Positions 1 to 8,430 of a stretch of DNA of 64,000 nt are shown here, piece by piece. The stretch lies in assembly GCF_040047665.1 (NCBI RefSeq), contig NZ_CP157355.1, forward strand, positions 1,736,001-1,800,000, read 5' to 3'. The notes beneath the pieces are model-generated. The model saw only the letters and a program-made list of their open reading frames with translations. It searched no databases and was not told the DNA's origin. The translations under genes and the position numbers were made by a program. This DNA comes from Chitinibacter sp. FCG-7. Its GTDB lineage: Bacteria > Pseudomonadota > Gammaproteobacteria > Burkholderiales > Chitinibacteraceae. Positions within the stretch are counted from its first letter, which is position 1. Each line of letters starts with the position of its first letter.

Positions 1-513
1 CTGCCCACTGGGCTGCTTACGCTTGCAACGCTATATCTGGCCGGGGCGGCTTATAACCTGCACCGGCTGGATATCGAGCAGGCGCTGGTATGCGCCGATG
101 AAGGTGGGCTGCTGATTCCGGCAGCGGCGCAGGTGTGCCGCGCTTATGTATTTCAGCTGCGCGGCACAGCGGACGATATTGCCCGGCTGCAGGCGGGGGC
201 GGGTATGGGCTTTGTGGTGCAAGGCCGCGCCAGTGCGCAGCATAAAGCCGAGCTAGTGGCTTTTTTTCAGGCGCGCGGGCTAGATATTAATCAGCCGGAC
301 GCGCAAGGCTGGCTGCCGCTGCATGCGTCCATTCTGGCGCGCCAGCCCGATGAAGTGGCGATCTTGCTAGCGCATGGCGCAGACCCGCTGCGCGTGAATA
401 ATCAGCAGCAAACGGCGCTGGCTTTGGCGCAAGCACTGCAACAGCGCAAGCCCGATACCAAGATGCAGCGCATTATTGCGCTATTGCAGGCGCGCCCAGC
501 GGCGGGGCACTAA
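1..513 (+). CDS. Ankyrin-repeat protein, 5' end outside window
   Basis: The reading frame is open from base 1, so the true start lies upstream and only the last 170 residues are visible. The first visible residues form a hydrophobic stretch (LLTLATLYLAGAAY), possibly the end of a membrane or signal segment. Residues about 85-145 carry an ankyrin-like helix-turn-helix pattern: a segment with W-LPLHASILARQ is followed by VAILLAHGADPL and then TALALAQAL. Ankyrin repeats mediate protein-protein contacts; no catalytic domain is visible. A GTG at 133 could be mistaken for a start, but the continuous upstream frame argues against it. Partner and function are unknown. Confidence 0.7.
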   Translation: MPTGLLTLATLYLAGAAYNLHRLDIEQALVCADEGGLLIPAAAQVCRAYVFQLRGTADDIARLQAGAGMGFVVQGRASAQHKAELVAFFQARGLDINQPDAQGWLPLHASILARQPDEVAILLAHGADPLRVNNQQQTALALAQALQQRKPDTKMQRIIALLQARPAAGH

Positions 514-663
514 GCAGCACTGACCTGGCTTATGTGCCAGCACCGACGGCCACTCAAAAATACTCGTCCAGTTTTCGGTTGTTGTGCAGCGGGCGTTTTC
601 CGTATTGTGGATGTATGCGCTGCACGTGGGCGGCGTGATGGTGATTCAGGCAGGGATTTAACG

Positions 664-1728
664 ATGCGTATTGTGGATGAAGAGCAGATTGATCGCTTTT
701 ATCAGGCCCTGCTTGATCGCTCGCCCGAATATGTGGGCAGCTTTTTTGTTGGCGTGAAAACCACTTCGGTGTTTTGTATTGCGACCTGCCGGGCGCGCAA
801 GCCCAAGCGCGAAAATGTCGAGTTTTATACCGGCTTTAAAGACGCGCTGGATGCAGGCTACCGCCCGTGCAAGATTTGCCGCCCCACCGAAAATGCGCAT
901 TCAGCACCGCCGCAGGTGGAGCAGGCTTTGCAGCTGCTGCGGCAGAACCCAAAGCAAAAACTCAGCGATTTTCAGCTACGCCAACTGGGGATTAGCCCGG
1001 AAGTTTTGCGCCGCTGGTTTGGCCAGCACTACGGGCTGACTTTTCAGGCTTTTCAACGCATGCTGCGCATCAATACCGCGCTGGAAGAATTAAAAACCGG
1101 CAAAAGGGCGCTGGAAACCGCATACGAATCCGGCTACGAGTCGCTCAGCGGCTTTGCCTACACCTATAAAAAACTCACCGGAGCCAGCCCGATGCACAAT
1201 ACCGATTCGGCCGTGATCCTGATTCACCGCTTTACCACGCCGCTGGGGCCAATGTTTGTTTGCGCCAGCGAGCAGGGCGTGTGTCTGCTGGAATTTGTCG
1301 ACCGCCGCATGCTGGAAACCGAGTTTCAGGATTTGCAGCGCCGTTTGCAAGCAAGAATCATCGCCGGGGAAAACCAGCATACCCGGCAAGCCGAGCAGGA
1401 GATCAGCGAATATTTTGCTGGCACGCGGCAGACTTTTTCCGTGGCGATTCATGCGCCGGGCACGGCGTTTCAACAGGCGGTCTGGCAGGCTTTGCTGAAT
1501 GTGCCGTATGGCACAACGGCTTCGTATCAGGCGCAGGCCAATGTGATCGGCAAGCCGCAAGCAGTGCGCGCAGTGGCATCGGCCAATGGCTGCAATCGCA
1601 TTGCAATTATTATTCCCTGCCATCGGATTATCGGCAAAGATGGCTCACTGACCGGCTACGCAGGCGGGCTGGAGCGCAAACGCTGGCTGATTGCCCATGA
1701 GCTGGAGCACGCCAGCCAGCCCGGCTGA
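664..1728 (+). CDS. ada: Ada: methylated-DNA repair protein and regulator of the adaptive response
   Basis: This 354-residue protein has the full Ada architecture. The N-terminal zinc domain has Cys38, Cys42, Cys69 and Cys72, the same spacing and numbering as E. coli Ada, where Cys38 takes methyl groups from phosphotriesters and the methylated protein becomes an activator. An AraC-type helix-turn-helix follows (residues about 85-175). The C-terminal O6-methylguanine methyltransferase domain has the PCHR active site with Cys319. The frame can be extended upstream to 532, but that extension looks non-coding; the ATG at 664 places the Cys residues correctly and follows a purine-rich AGGGA. It stands alone, with no alkA or alkB next to it. 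Known for the family: repair and autoregulated induction after alkylation damage. Confidence 0.93.
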   Translation: MRIVDEEQIDRFYQALLDRSPEYVGSFFVGVKTTSVFCIATCRARKPKRENVEFYTGFKDALDAGYRPCKICRPTENAHSAPPQVEQALQLLRQNPKQKLSDFQLRQLGISPEVLRRWFGQHYGLTFQAFQRMLRINTALEELKTGKRALETAYESGYESLSGFAYTYKKLTGASPMHNTDSAVILIHRFTTPLGPMFVCASEQGVCLLEFVDRRMLETEFQDLQRRLQARIIAGENQHTRQAEQEISEYFAGTRQTFSVAIHAPGTAFQQAVWQALLNVPYGTTASYQAQANVIGKPQAVRAVASANGCNRIAIIIPCHRIIGKDGSLTGYAGGLERKRWLIAHELEHASQPG

Positions 1729-1838
1729 GTGCCACCAACCCAGCATTCAGCCCACCCCGGCTTGCGCTGCAATAAGGGAGCTATCCTTTTGGGTGACATC
1801 TGGATCAGGCTGATACCGTTCTGCCACCCTCAGGCGTT

Positions 1839-2483
1839 TTACACGCTGGCTACGGTAAAGCGTTGCTGGATGTGCTTTGGCGTTTCGATTTCATCCACAA
1901 TCGCCACGGCCAGATCGGCGACCGAAATGCCAGCCGGTTGTTCACCTGCAAACAACACATCGTCACCGCCCAGGCGATACTGGCCGCTGCGCTCGCCGGG
2001 GGCGAGAAAAACTGGCGGTGATACAAAGCGCCATTTCAGGCTGCTCTCAGTGCGTAGCAGGTTTAGCGCTTCGCGTGCGCCCAGTGCGCCTTCTTTCCAT
2101 TCCGCCGGAAATTCGGGCGTGTCGATCAGTTGCACGCCCGGTGCAATATACAAGCTGCCCGCGCCGCCGACTTCCAGAAAATCGGCCACGCCAGCGGCCT
2201 TCACGCCCGCCACAATCGCATTGTGGCCTTGCAAAAACAGCGCCTGAATATCGGGCTTGCCCCAGCCGGGGTTAAACGCCGAAATCACCGCATCGTGCCC
2301 CGCCACGGCGGCAGCCATATCGGCCGCATCATAGGCATTACTGGCGCGGGCGGTAACTAATTCATGGGCGGGTACTTTGGCGACATTACTCACTAGCGCC
2401 GTCACCTGATGGCCACGCTGGGTGAGTTCTTGCAGGATGGCCGAGCCGACAAAACCTGTTGCACCGATAAGAGCGATTTTCAT
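1839..2483 (-). CDS. NAD(P)-binding oxidoreductase, NmrA/YwnB-like
   Basis: This 214-residue single-domain Rossmann protein begins MKIALIGATGFVGSAI, containing the GxxGxxG dinucleotide-binding loop. The rest follows the atypical short-chain dehydrogenase pattern of the NAD(P)H-binding family (YwnB, NmrA-like), with an ISAFNPGW segment and no classical YxxxK active site visible. Such proteins act as quinone/flavin reductases or redox sensors; the substrate cannot be told from sequence. A good ribosome-binding site (AAGGAA) precedes the ATG. It is divergent from the LysR regulator starting at 2605 across 121 bases, the usual arrangement for a LysR protein and its target, so regulation by that protein is likely (inference). 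Confidence 0.8.
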   Translation of the reverse strand: MKIALIGATGFVGSAILQELTQRGHQVTALVSNVAKVPAHELVTARASNAYDAADMAAAVAGHDAVISAFNPGWGKPDIQALFLQGHNAIVAGVKAAGVADFLEVGGAGSLYIAPGVQLIDTPEFPAEWKEGALGAREALNLLRTESSLKWRFVSPPVFLAPGERSGQYRLGGDDVLFAGEQPAGISVADLAVAIVDEIETPKHIQQRFTVASV

Positions 2484-2604
2484 ATTGTTTCCTTTGCATT
2501 GATGAGTGATTGAACAGTGAGATCATCATAATCACTTGCTTAATGCGCGATAAGCCGCCAAAAATGGCATTCATTGTTTAGCAAAACTTAATAGTGGGTG
2601 CGAA

Positions 2605-3486
2605 ATGGATACATTGCGACGAATGGCGATTTTTGCGCGGGTGGTCGAGCTGGGCTCGATGAACGCCGCAGCCAAGGCGCTGGGTATGACGCCATCGGCG
2701 GTGAGCCAGCATTTAAGCAAGCTCGAAGCGCAGCACAATGTCTCCTTGCTGCATCGCACGACGCGCAAGCTAACACTCACCGAAGCGGGCAGTGTGTTTT
2801 ATCAGGGCTGCGCCGATATGCTGGCGGCGGCGCAGCTGGCCGAGCAGCGCATTAGCGAGCTGCGCGATGCGCCCGTCGGCGAGCTGCGGCTGTCTGCGCC
2901 CACCGGCTTTGCTGGGCCGCTCATCAGCCAGGCGCTGGCACCGCTGCTCAAATTGCACCCCAAGCTGTCATTACGGCTGTTTTTTCATGACGAAATGATT
3001 GATCTGGTCAGCCATCGTATCGATCTGGCGCTGCGCGCGGGTGAGCTGAAAGATTCCAGCCTGATCGCCCGCCATCTGGCCGACTGGCCGAATGTGCTGG
3101 TGGCCGCACCGCAATATCTGGCCCGGCAGGCGGCGATCAAGCATCCGCAGCAATTGAGCGCGCTGGACTGGATCACCATAGAGGCTGGCCGTAGCGATTA
3201 TGCGTTTTTCCACCCCGGCGGCGAGGTCGCCAAACCGCCGATTACCCCGCGCATTATCAGCAATAACATCGTGTCGGCACGCGAATTTGTGCTGGCAGGC
3301 ATGGGGCTGGCGATTCAGCCCGAGCCGGAAGTGCGCAACGCGATTCAGGAAGGCCGCCTGATGGTTGTGCTGCCCGAATGGCAGCTACCCAGCATCGCCA
3401 TCTACGCCGTAACACCACGCCGCGAGGCGCAACCGGCCAAGGTGCGCTACGCAATTGAGGCGCTAAAAGCACAGCTGGCTTTGTAA
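2605..3486 (+). CDS. LysR-family transcriptional regulator
   Basis: This 293-residue protein has an N-terminal winged helix-turn-helix (residues about 1-60; motifs FARVVELGSMNAAAKALG and SAVSQHLSKLE) and a C-terminal substrate-binding domain (about 90-290). It resembles the large CrgA/AaeR-like branch that often controls a divergent oxidoreductase, here the NAD(P)-binding protein ending at 1839. The effector is unknown. The TAA stop at 3484-3486 touches the left end of a MITE-like element. The last codons and the stop reappear as a fragment at 6229-6252 after the second LysR gene, showing that this 3' end was once duplicated. Confidence 0.88.
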   Translation: MDTLRRMAIFARVVELGSMNAAAKALGMTPSAVSQHLSKLEAQHNVSLLHRTTRKLTLTEAGSVFYQGCADMLAAAQLAEQRISELRDAPVGELRLSAPTGFAGPLISQALAPLLKLHPKLSLRLFFHDEMIDLVSHRIDLALRAGELKDSSLIARHLADWPNVLVAAPQYLARQAAIKHPQQLSALDWITIEAGRSDYAFFHPGGEVAKPPITPRIISNNIVSAREFVLAGMGLAIQPEPEVRNAIQEGRLMVVLPEWQLPSIAIYAVTPRREAQPAKVRYAIEALKAQLAL

Positions 3487-3487
3487 T

Positions 3488-3657
3488 TATTCTGTTGAAA
3501 AAGTCGGGCGCTTGCCGCTGTTCACGAAAATCGATGCAAAACTCTAGTAAATCTGCCTGTTATTTAAGCAAATTCATGTCGATTTGCTGAATTATTAAGC
3601 AATTTCTAGGTGTGTTTGTCATGGAGCAGGAGAGAAACCGACTTTTTCAACAGAATA
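3488..3657. mobile_element. MITE-like element with 20-bp terminal inverted repeats
   Basis: The left end TATTCTGTTGAAAAAGTCGG (3488-3507) is the exact reverse complement of 3638-3657, 20 of 20 bases. Both ends are bordered by TAAT (3484-3487 and 3658-3661), which fits a short target duplication. The 170-base interior has no credible gene, so this looks like a non-autonomous element that needs a transposase elsewhere. Ends of the type TTGAAAAAGTC occur in several insertion sequence families, but I cannot assign the family. It sits immediately at the stop codon of the LysR gene and leaves that protein intact. Confidence 0.72.
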
Positions 3658-3782
3658 TAATAGCAGCGGCCAGACGCGCCATGGATCATCCCTGTTTCGA
3701 CCCGAAAAATTCCGCTCAAAAACATAGCGATGAAATACCTGCCACCAGAAAAATTCTGGCGCTGCCGCGTCTGACTGGGACG

Positions 3783-3980
3783 ATGGCCGCTAAAGCACTG
3801 GAAAAACAGTCATTTTTATCCACAACACTTATCCACATGCCTCAATCACCATCGAGGCAAACTCGCTAAATCAATTTTGACCGAATTCCACACCGGCCAA
3901 ATCCGGCGTTTTACCCGCTCTGCTTCGCAGGCAGCGCGGCTATCGAGCAATGGCAGGCAGGTCGAGATGGCGCTGAGTGC
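3783..3980 (+). repeat. Direct repeat copy A (paired with 6257-6451)
   Basis: About 195 bases here align along most of their length with 6257-6451, in the same orientation and with many substitutions but few gaps. The best-conserved blocks are the tandem DnaA-box segment at 3816-3837 and GGCAAACTCGCTAAATC near 3857. Both copies hold an ATG-started 28-codon frame of identical length (here 3783-3869), but similarity continues past the stop, so a shared non-coding or decayed element is as likely as a small protein. The two copies flank the monooxygenase/SDR/LysR cassette. Apart from this and the MITE-like element, the 567-base gap 3487-4053 holds nothing I can support. Confidence 0.7.
3816..3837 (+). 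promoter_or_regulatory. Two tandem perfect DnaA boxes
   Basis: TTATCCACA occurs at 3816-3824 and again at 3829-3837 on the same strand, start points 13 bases apart. Each matches the high-affinity DnaA box exactly. A second version of the pair lies in repeat copy B. DnaA binding is known for such 9-mers; a role here (titration, regulation or none) is inference. Confidence 0.5.
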
Positions 3981-4053
3981 TGGCGTAGCCTTGATCAGTG
4001 AATACTGAGTTCACAGCAGCAAACCCCGATACTCAACCTTGGTCGGTTTCTTG

Positions 4054-4344
4054 TTAGGCGGTATTGGTTTGGAAAAACTGAACCACCTCGGTTAAATCTT
4101 GCGCCATATACTCTTGCGTATGAGGCATTTCAAAATGAGCCTTGAAAGCGGCTTCATCATCAAAACGCTCCCAGAGTAGAAAGCGGCTTGGCGTCGTTTG
4201 GTCGTGATGCAGGGTAAAAACTGAGCAACCCGGCTCAGTCAGCGTCTTTTCGCAAAGCGTCATCAGCGCCTGTTTTGTTGTGTGAATTTTGCTGGCGTCT
4301 TTTACTCTCAGCTCCGCCGTAATGTAGTACCCGTTTGTGAACAT
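4054..4344 (-). CDS. Antibiotic-biosynthesis-monooxygenase (ABM) family protein, YgiN-like
   Basis: This 96-residue protein has the size and pattern of the dimeric ferredoxin-like ABM fold: an N-terminal strand (YYITAELRVKD), a helix ending LCEKTLTEPGC, a strand FTLHHDQ, and the typical FLLWERFDDEAAFKAHFEMPHTQ segment. Relatives are quinol monooxygenases such as YgiN, or cofactor-free oxygenases for small aromatics. It is followed on the same strand side by the SDR gene at 4456-5221, transcribed in the same direction and upstream of it, so the two probably form a transcription unit facing away from the LysR gene at 5319. The substrate is unknown. Confidence 0.82.
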   Translation of the reverse strand: MFTNGYYITAELRVKDASKIHTTKQALMTLCEKTLTEPGCSVFTLHHDQTTPSRFLLWERFDDEAAFKAHFEMPHTQEYMAQDLTEVVQFFQTNTA

Positions 4345-4455
4345 CCAGATTTTCCTTTCACAAAGCCATTGAGCTTGATTAACAATTTGACGCTCTGGGG
4401 GTGTGGGGATGAGGCGTCAGCACAGCATGACCATGCCTTAGCCTCATGACGCGCT

Positions 4456-5221
4456 TTAAATTTGTGTAAATCCACCATCAACACTTAGCTCAATACCATT
4501 GATGTAGCTTGCTGCTGCTGAAGCTAAAAATAACACCGCAGCTGCAATCTCATCAGTGTGTGCCATACGACCAGCAGGGGCTGCATCAACTAAATACGCC
4601 GCAAATTGGGCAATTTGTTCCTCGCTCATTTTCAAGCCATTTTCCATAATCGGCGTTCTGGTTACGCCCGGACTGATTGCGTTAACCCGAATTTGTTGAT
4701 TTTTTAAATCATTGGCCCAAGAGCGGGCAAATGAGCGAACCGCCGCTTTGGATGCGCTATACAAACTTAAATTAGGCATACCTTTATTGCTCGCAACCGA
4801 AGCATTGAGCACGATACTGCCGCCATCATTCAGTAGTGGCAGCAAGGTTTGCACGGTGAAAAAAACGCCTTTGACATTGCTATCAAAAATACGGCTAAAG
4901 TCGGCTTCGTGAGTTGTACCCAGACTGTTATTGTGCGCCACCCCTGCGTTGGCAAAAATAACGTCGAGTCGGTCGCCGCGCTCCAGAATGGCCGTTTTCA
5001 GTTGTTCAATTTGCGCCAAATCGGCTACGTCGGTACGTAACGCCAATCGCATTGTTCCCCAAGCCAGCAACGGCGCTTGCGAGTTTATCGGCGTCGCGCC
5101 CGGTCATATAGACGCGCTTAGCGCCTTGCGCCAAAAAAGCTTGGGCGCTGGCTAAACCAATCCCGGAAGATGCGCCGGTAACAAGGACAATTTTGTTATG
5201 GAAAGAGGGGACTGAATTCAT
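4456..5221 (-). pseudogene. Short-chain dehydrogenase/reductase, interrupted by one frameshift
   Basis: Two frames together make a complete SDR of about 255 residues. The N-terminal part, from the ATG at 5221 (MNSVPSF), has the GASSGIGLA cofactor loop and reads to a stop just after position 5006. The remainder in the next frame carries NAG (FANAGVAHNN), the catalytic Ser and YSASK, ISPGVTRTP and the C-terminal end NGIELSVDGGF. The switch falls at about 5036-5043, where one extra base would explain the shift. All family motifs are intact, so the event is recent or a sequencing error. It is divergent from the LysR gene at 5319, its probable regulator, and upstream of the ABM monooxygenase. Confidence 0.8.
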
Positions 5222-5318
5222 GCTGAGACCACTGAAAAGTGAAAACCGTAGTATCACCGCCGTTGATTGATGCAACAATCTAGCCAATAATCACTACACT
5301 ACTGAATATTTTTCAACA

Positions 5319-6197
5319 ATGAAAATCGACCTGAATGATTTGAATGCCTTTGTGCGCGTGGCCCAATGCGGCAGCTTTCGCCAGGCCGCACGAGAATTAC
5401 AGCTTACGCCGTCAGCGCTAAGTCATACCTTGCGCAAATTAGAACAAGCCTTGGGCGTGCGCTTACTCAACCGCACCACACGCAGCGTGAGCACGACTCA
5501 GGCTGGCGAACAATTGCTGCAGCGCTTAAACCCTGCATTGGGTGAGATTGCGCAAGCGATAGAAGGTCTGAATGACGTTCGGCAGCATCCTGCTGGCCGA
5601 GTAAAGCTGAATGTACCGCGTGCCGCCGCACAATTGCGATTAGCCCCCAAACTTGCTGAATTTAGACGGCAATATCCAGACATTGAACTCGAAATTGTCT
5701 GCAACGATGCTTTGGTTGACATTGTGGCCGAGCGATTTGATGCCGGGATTCGTTTCGGAGAGCGCGTACAGCAAGACATGATTGCCGTGCGGCTGGGTAA
5801 AGCAGTTTGTTTTAGCGTGGCAGCAGCGCCAGCTTATCTGGCCACTTACGGCCAACCTGCAACACCGGCAGATTTATTAACACATCAGTGTTTGCAAATT
5901 CGTTTTCCCAGTGGCGTACATTACCAGTGGGAATTCGCCAAGGAAGAACAAATCTTCACCGTCGCAACTCAGGGCACGATCATCAGCGATGATTTGGCCT
6001 TGCTATTGCGCGCCGCTGTCGATGGCGCGGGGATATGTTACAGCTATGACGAAATGCTCTCGCCGCTGGTTCAAGCCGGGCAACTGCAATACGTTTTAAG
6101 CGCTTGGGCACCTGCAGCTGAATATTTTTATTTGTATTACCCAAGTGGCCGCAATATGTCCGCCGCTTTGCGCGCAGTGATTGATTTTTTTAAGTGA
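5319..6197 (+). CDS. LysR-family transcriptional regulator
   Basis: This 292-residue protein begins MKIDLNDLNAFVRVAQCGSF and has the LysR winged helix-turn-helix (residues about 1-62, with QAARELQLTPSALSHTLRKLE) and a substrate-binding domain. It belongs to the same CrgA/PecT-like branch as the regulator at 2605 but is clearly a different protein. It is divergent from the SDR gene whose start is at 5221, with 97 bases between them, so it probably controls the SDR/monooxygenase pair. About 30 bases after its TGA the window contains the last codons of a gene resembling the first LysR gene, a relic of recombination. Confidence 0.88.
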   Translation: MKIDLNDLNAFVRVAQCGSFRQAARELQLTPSALSHTLRKLEQALGVRLLNRTTRSVSTTQAGEQLLQRLNPALGEIAQAIEGLNDVRQHPAGRVKLNVPRAAAQLRLAPKLAEFRRQYPDIELEIVCNDALVDIVAERFDAGIRFGERVQQDMIAVRLGKAVCFSVAAAPAYLATYGQPATPADLLTHQCLQIRFPSGVHYQWEFAKEEQIFTVATQGTIISDDLALLLRAAVDGAGICYSYDEMLSPLVQAGQLQYVLSAWAPAAEYFYLYYPSGRNMSAALRAVIDFFK

Positions 6198-6228
6198 GCG
6201 GTGGATTGCAAAGTGTGCTACGTGCTTG

Positions 6229-6451
6229 AGGCGCGAAACGCACAGCTGGCTTTGTAATGGGTGCTAAGGCCCTGGAAAATCAGCGATTTTTATCCACAAT
6301 ACTTATCCACGCCTCACATCCACCAGCAAGGCAAACTCGCTAAATCGATTTTGACCAAATTCCACACCGGCCAGATCCGGCGATTTGCCCACTCTGCTTA
6401 CCAGCTAGCTTGGATTTCGAGCAGCGGCACGCGGGTGGAGGTTGAGTGCAA
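6229..6451 (+). repeat. Direct repeat copy B with a fossil LysR 3' end
   Basis: Bases 6229-6252 repeat the last codons and stop of the LysR gene at 3459-3486 (GCACAGCTGGCTTTGTAAT is identical in both). From 6257 the sequence continues as the partner of repeat copy A, including the DnaA-box pair (6290-6298 perfect, 6303-6311 with one mismatch) and an equal-length 28-codon frame ending at 6343. Copy B lacks the MITE-like element and about 125 further bases found in copy A. The rest of the 319-base gap 6198-6516 shows nothing else. Confidence 0.7.
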
Positions 6452-6516
6452 TCAACCAAGGCATACCACTGCTCTAAATTTGTGGGCAAGATCCCCCAAG
6501 AAGGGATGGGGTGTAC

Positions 6517-6969
6517 TTAACTTGGGCTAGTAGCAGACGGACAAACATTAGCACTCAGCATGTCAATTCGCTGTTGGTGACGCCCACCTTCAAACGGCGT
6601 ACTGAGAAAAGCATCGACACATTCCTGTGCCACCTCGAATCCTATGATTCGGCTCCCAAGCGCCAACACATTGGCGTCATTGTGCAATCGACTCAGGCGC
6701 ACCATGGTCGAGTTTGTGCACAAGGCCGCTCTCACGGCTGGAAAGCGATTTACAGCAATCGAAATCCCTATGCCTGAACCGCAGATCACAATCCCTCGGT
6801 CAGCTCTACCATCCGTAATGGCTTCACCCATGGCAAAGCCATAATCAGGGTAATGCACTGAATCCAGGTTATGAGCCCCCAGATCAAGCCAATCAATTTG
6901 CCCGAAGAATGTCTTCAACGCTTCCTTTAGCTCATATCCTGCATGGTCTGATGCTATGGCGATTTTCAT
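6517..6969 (-). CDS. rpiB: Ribose-5-phosphate isomerase B family protein
   Basis: This 150-residue protein begins MKIAIASDHAGYELKE and matches the RpiB/LacAB fold in length and order. It has the phosphate-binding ICGSGIGIS loop with the catalytic Cys63, and the LHNDANVLALGSR segment with His96. RpiB interconverts ribulose 5-phosphate and ribose 5-phosphate in the pentose phosphate pathway; some relatives act on allose or galactose phosphates. The segment after the second half-site (CTNSTMVRL) differs from the more common CHDxYSA version, so a related sugar phosphate cannot be excluded. It follows the frameshifted serine hydrolase on the same strand with a 54-base gap. Confidence 0.85.
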   Translation of the reverse strand: MKIAIASDHAGYELKEALKTFFGQIDWLDLGAHNLDSVHYPDYGFAMGEAITDGRADRGIVICGSGIGISIAVNRFPAVRAALCTNSTMVRLSRLHNDANVLALGSRIIGFEVAQECVDAFLSTPFEGGRHQQRIDMLSANVCPSATSPS

Positions 6970-7023
6970 TTTGCGTCTCTCATTTGTTAAACAAGGATCT
7001 GTCTTTTGGCTGCCATTACATCT

Positions 7024-8359
7024 TCAACCCACGGCCTGCACGCGTCGCATGGTTCGGCTGATGCCTTCGGCGTCGCGCCAGAGTAGCTCGCCGTTGTGCT
7101 GCACGGTAAATTGTTCCGGCAGAATGCTGGCCGTGGCGCACCATTGCTGATCGTTAATGGCCCACACAGGGTAGCTGACCGGCACGCCATAGCGCCGGGT
7201 GCTGCAGGCGTATAGATGGCCGCCGCGCCAGACCAGCGCGAGCGTTTTGCCGTCGTCGGCGCGGTATTCGCCGCTGGCAAAACGTGCAGCGTCGGGCGGC
7301 GTGCTGCTCAGTGGCGGCGGCGGGGCGATGGTTTCTCCGACGGCGATGCAGGCCAGCTCACGCGCCAGCCGGTCAACCGGCATGCCGAAGGCGTTGTTGA
7401 GTACCACCACATTGCCACCATCGGGCAGCAAGCTCATCATGGCAAAGAAGCCATTTACATCGCCAAAATGCTGCGCCAGCCGCTGCGGCTGGCCTTGGAT
7501 TAGCCATTGTCCGGCGCAAAAACCAAACGCAAAGTCGCTGCGCTCGATGTCCAGCATGCGCGCGCTTAACTCAGCCCCTAGCAGCGCGCCGCTGCGCAAG
7601 GCGCTGAGCCACGTGCTGATGTCGCCGACGCTGGCGGCAATATCAAAAGCGCCAAAGGCCACGCTCATATCCAGCGCCTCGGCATATTGCATTCCGTAGG
7701 CGGGCAGCAGGCCGCGCGCGGCACACGGGATAATGCGCCTGCCGTCGTCGACAAAGGTGGCGGCAAGCCCCAGGCGATCGAATAGATGCTGCTGGCGGTA
7801 GCTGTGAAAATCCTGCCCGGCCACTTGCTCGACAATGGCAGCCAACAGGGTATAGCCGCTATTGCTATATGCATGTTGGCCTGCAGGGCAATACTCCGGC
7901 TCCAGCGTGTGAATCCACGCAATCAGCTCTAGCCGGACTATGCGGCAGGCGCATTTTTTGCGTCCAGTATTCGGGCTGGGCGGTGAAGTTGGCGACGCCG
8001 GAACGATGGCGCAACAAGTCTTCCAGCGTGATCTGCGCGGCGTTGGCCAGCTGCGGATAAAACCGCGCCAGCGGCGTATCCAGCGCGATCTTTCCTGCGG
8101 CGATTTGCTGCAAGACGGCGGCAGCGGTAAAGCTTTTGCTCAGCGAGCCGACGCGGAAGACCGTATCAATGCGGTTTTCCAGCTGGTGCGCAGGATCGGC
8201 CAGCCCGCCAGCCCCGACGATCTGCTGGCCATCGGGTAAGGTGATGGCCACCGCGCCTTGCAAATACCCGGCGGCGCGCCAAGCGTCGATATGTTGCTGC
8301 AGCCGCGCTGCCCATGGGTGAACGTGTTCGTGTGCGTGTGTTTTCATGCTCAATACCAT
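7024..8359 (-). pseudogene. Beta-lactamase-family serine hydrolase, interrupted by one frameshift
   Basis: The N-terminal 140 residues (start at 8359, or ATG 8347) carry the SxxK motif Ser72-Leu-Ser-Lys75 in FRVGSLSKSF, and LLRHRSGVANF. The frame then breaks near 7936-7940. In the adjacent frame the protein continues with AWIHTLEPEYCPAG and the YSNSGY second catalytic motif, then runs to a stop at 7024, giving about 440 residues in all. This is the class C beta-lactamase/D-aminopeptidase/esterase fold. One extra C in the AGTCCGGCT segment would explain the shift. With both catalytic motifs intact, a sequencing error or very recent mutation is likely. No signal peptide is evident, which points to an intracellular esterase or peptidase rather than a beta-lactamase. 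Confidence 0.78.
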
Positions 8360-8417
8360 GCCGATCAGCCGTGCTTGCCTGCCGATGGCTCACTTACCCA
8401 AAAATAATCCACAGGTT

Positions 8418-8426
8418 TTATCCACA
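8418..8426 (+). promoter_or_regulatory. DnaA box
   Basis: A perfect TTATCCACA lies in the 71-base gap between the serine hydrolase start and the end of the ABC permease gene. A related ATAATCCACAGG lies a few bases upstream. An isolated box of this kind may be functionally neutral. Confidence 0.35.
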
Positions 8427-8430
8427 AGCT

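Noticed and set aside
3612..3869. An 85-codon open frame after the first LysR gene
   Set aside because: It runs out of the MITE-like element into repeat copy A and has no recognisable domain or ribosome-binding site; only its last 28 codons have a counterpart in copy B and similarity there does not stop at the stop codon.
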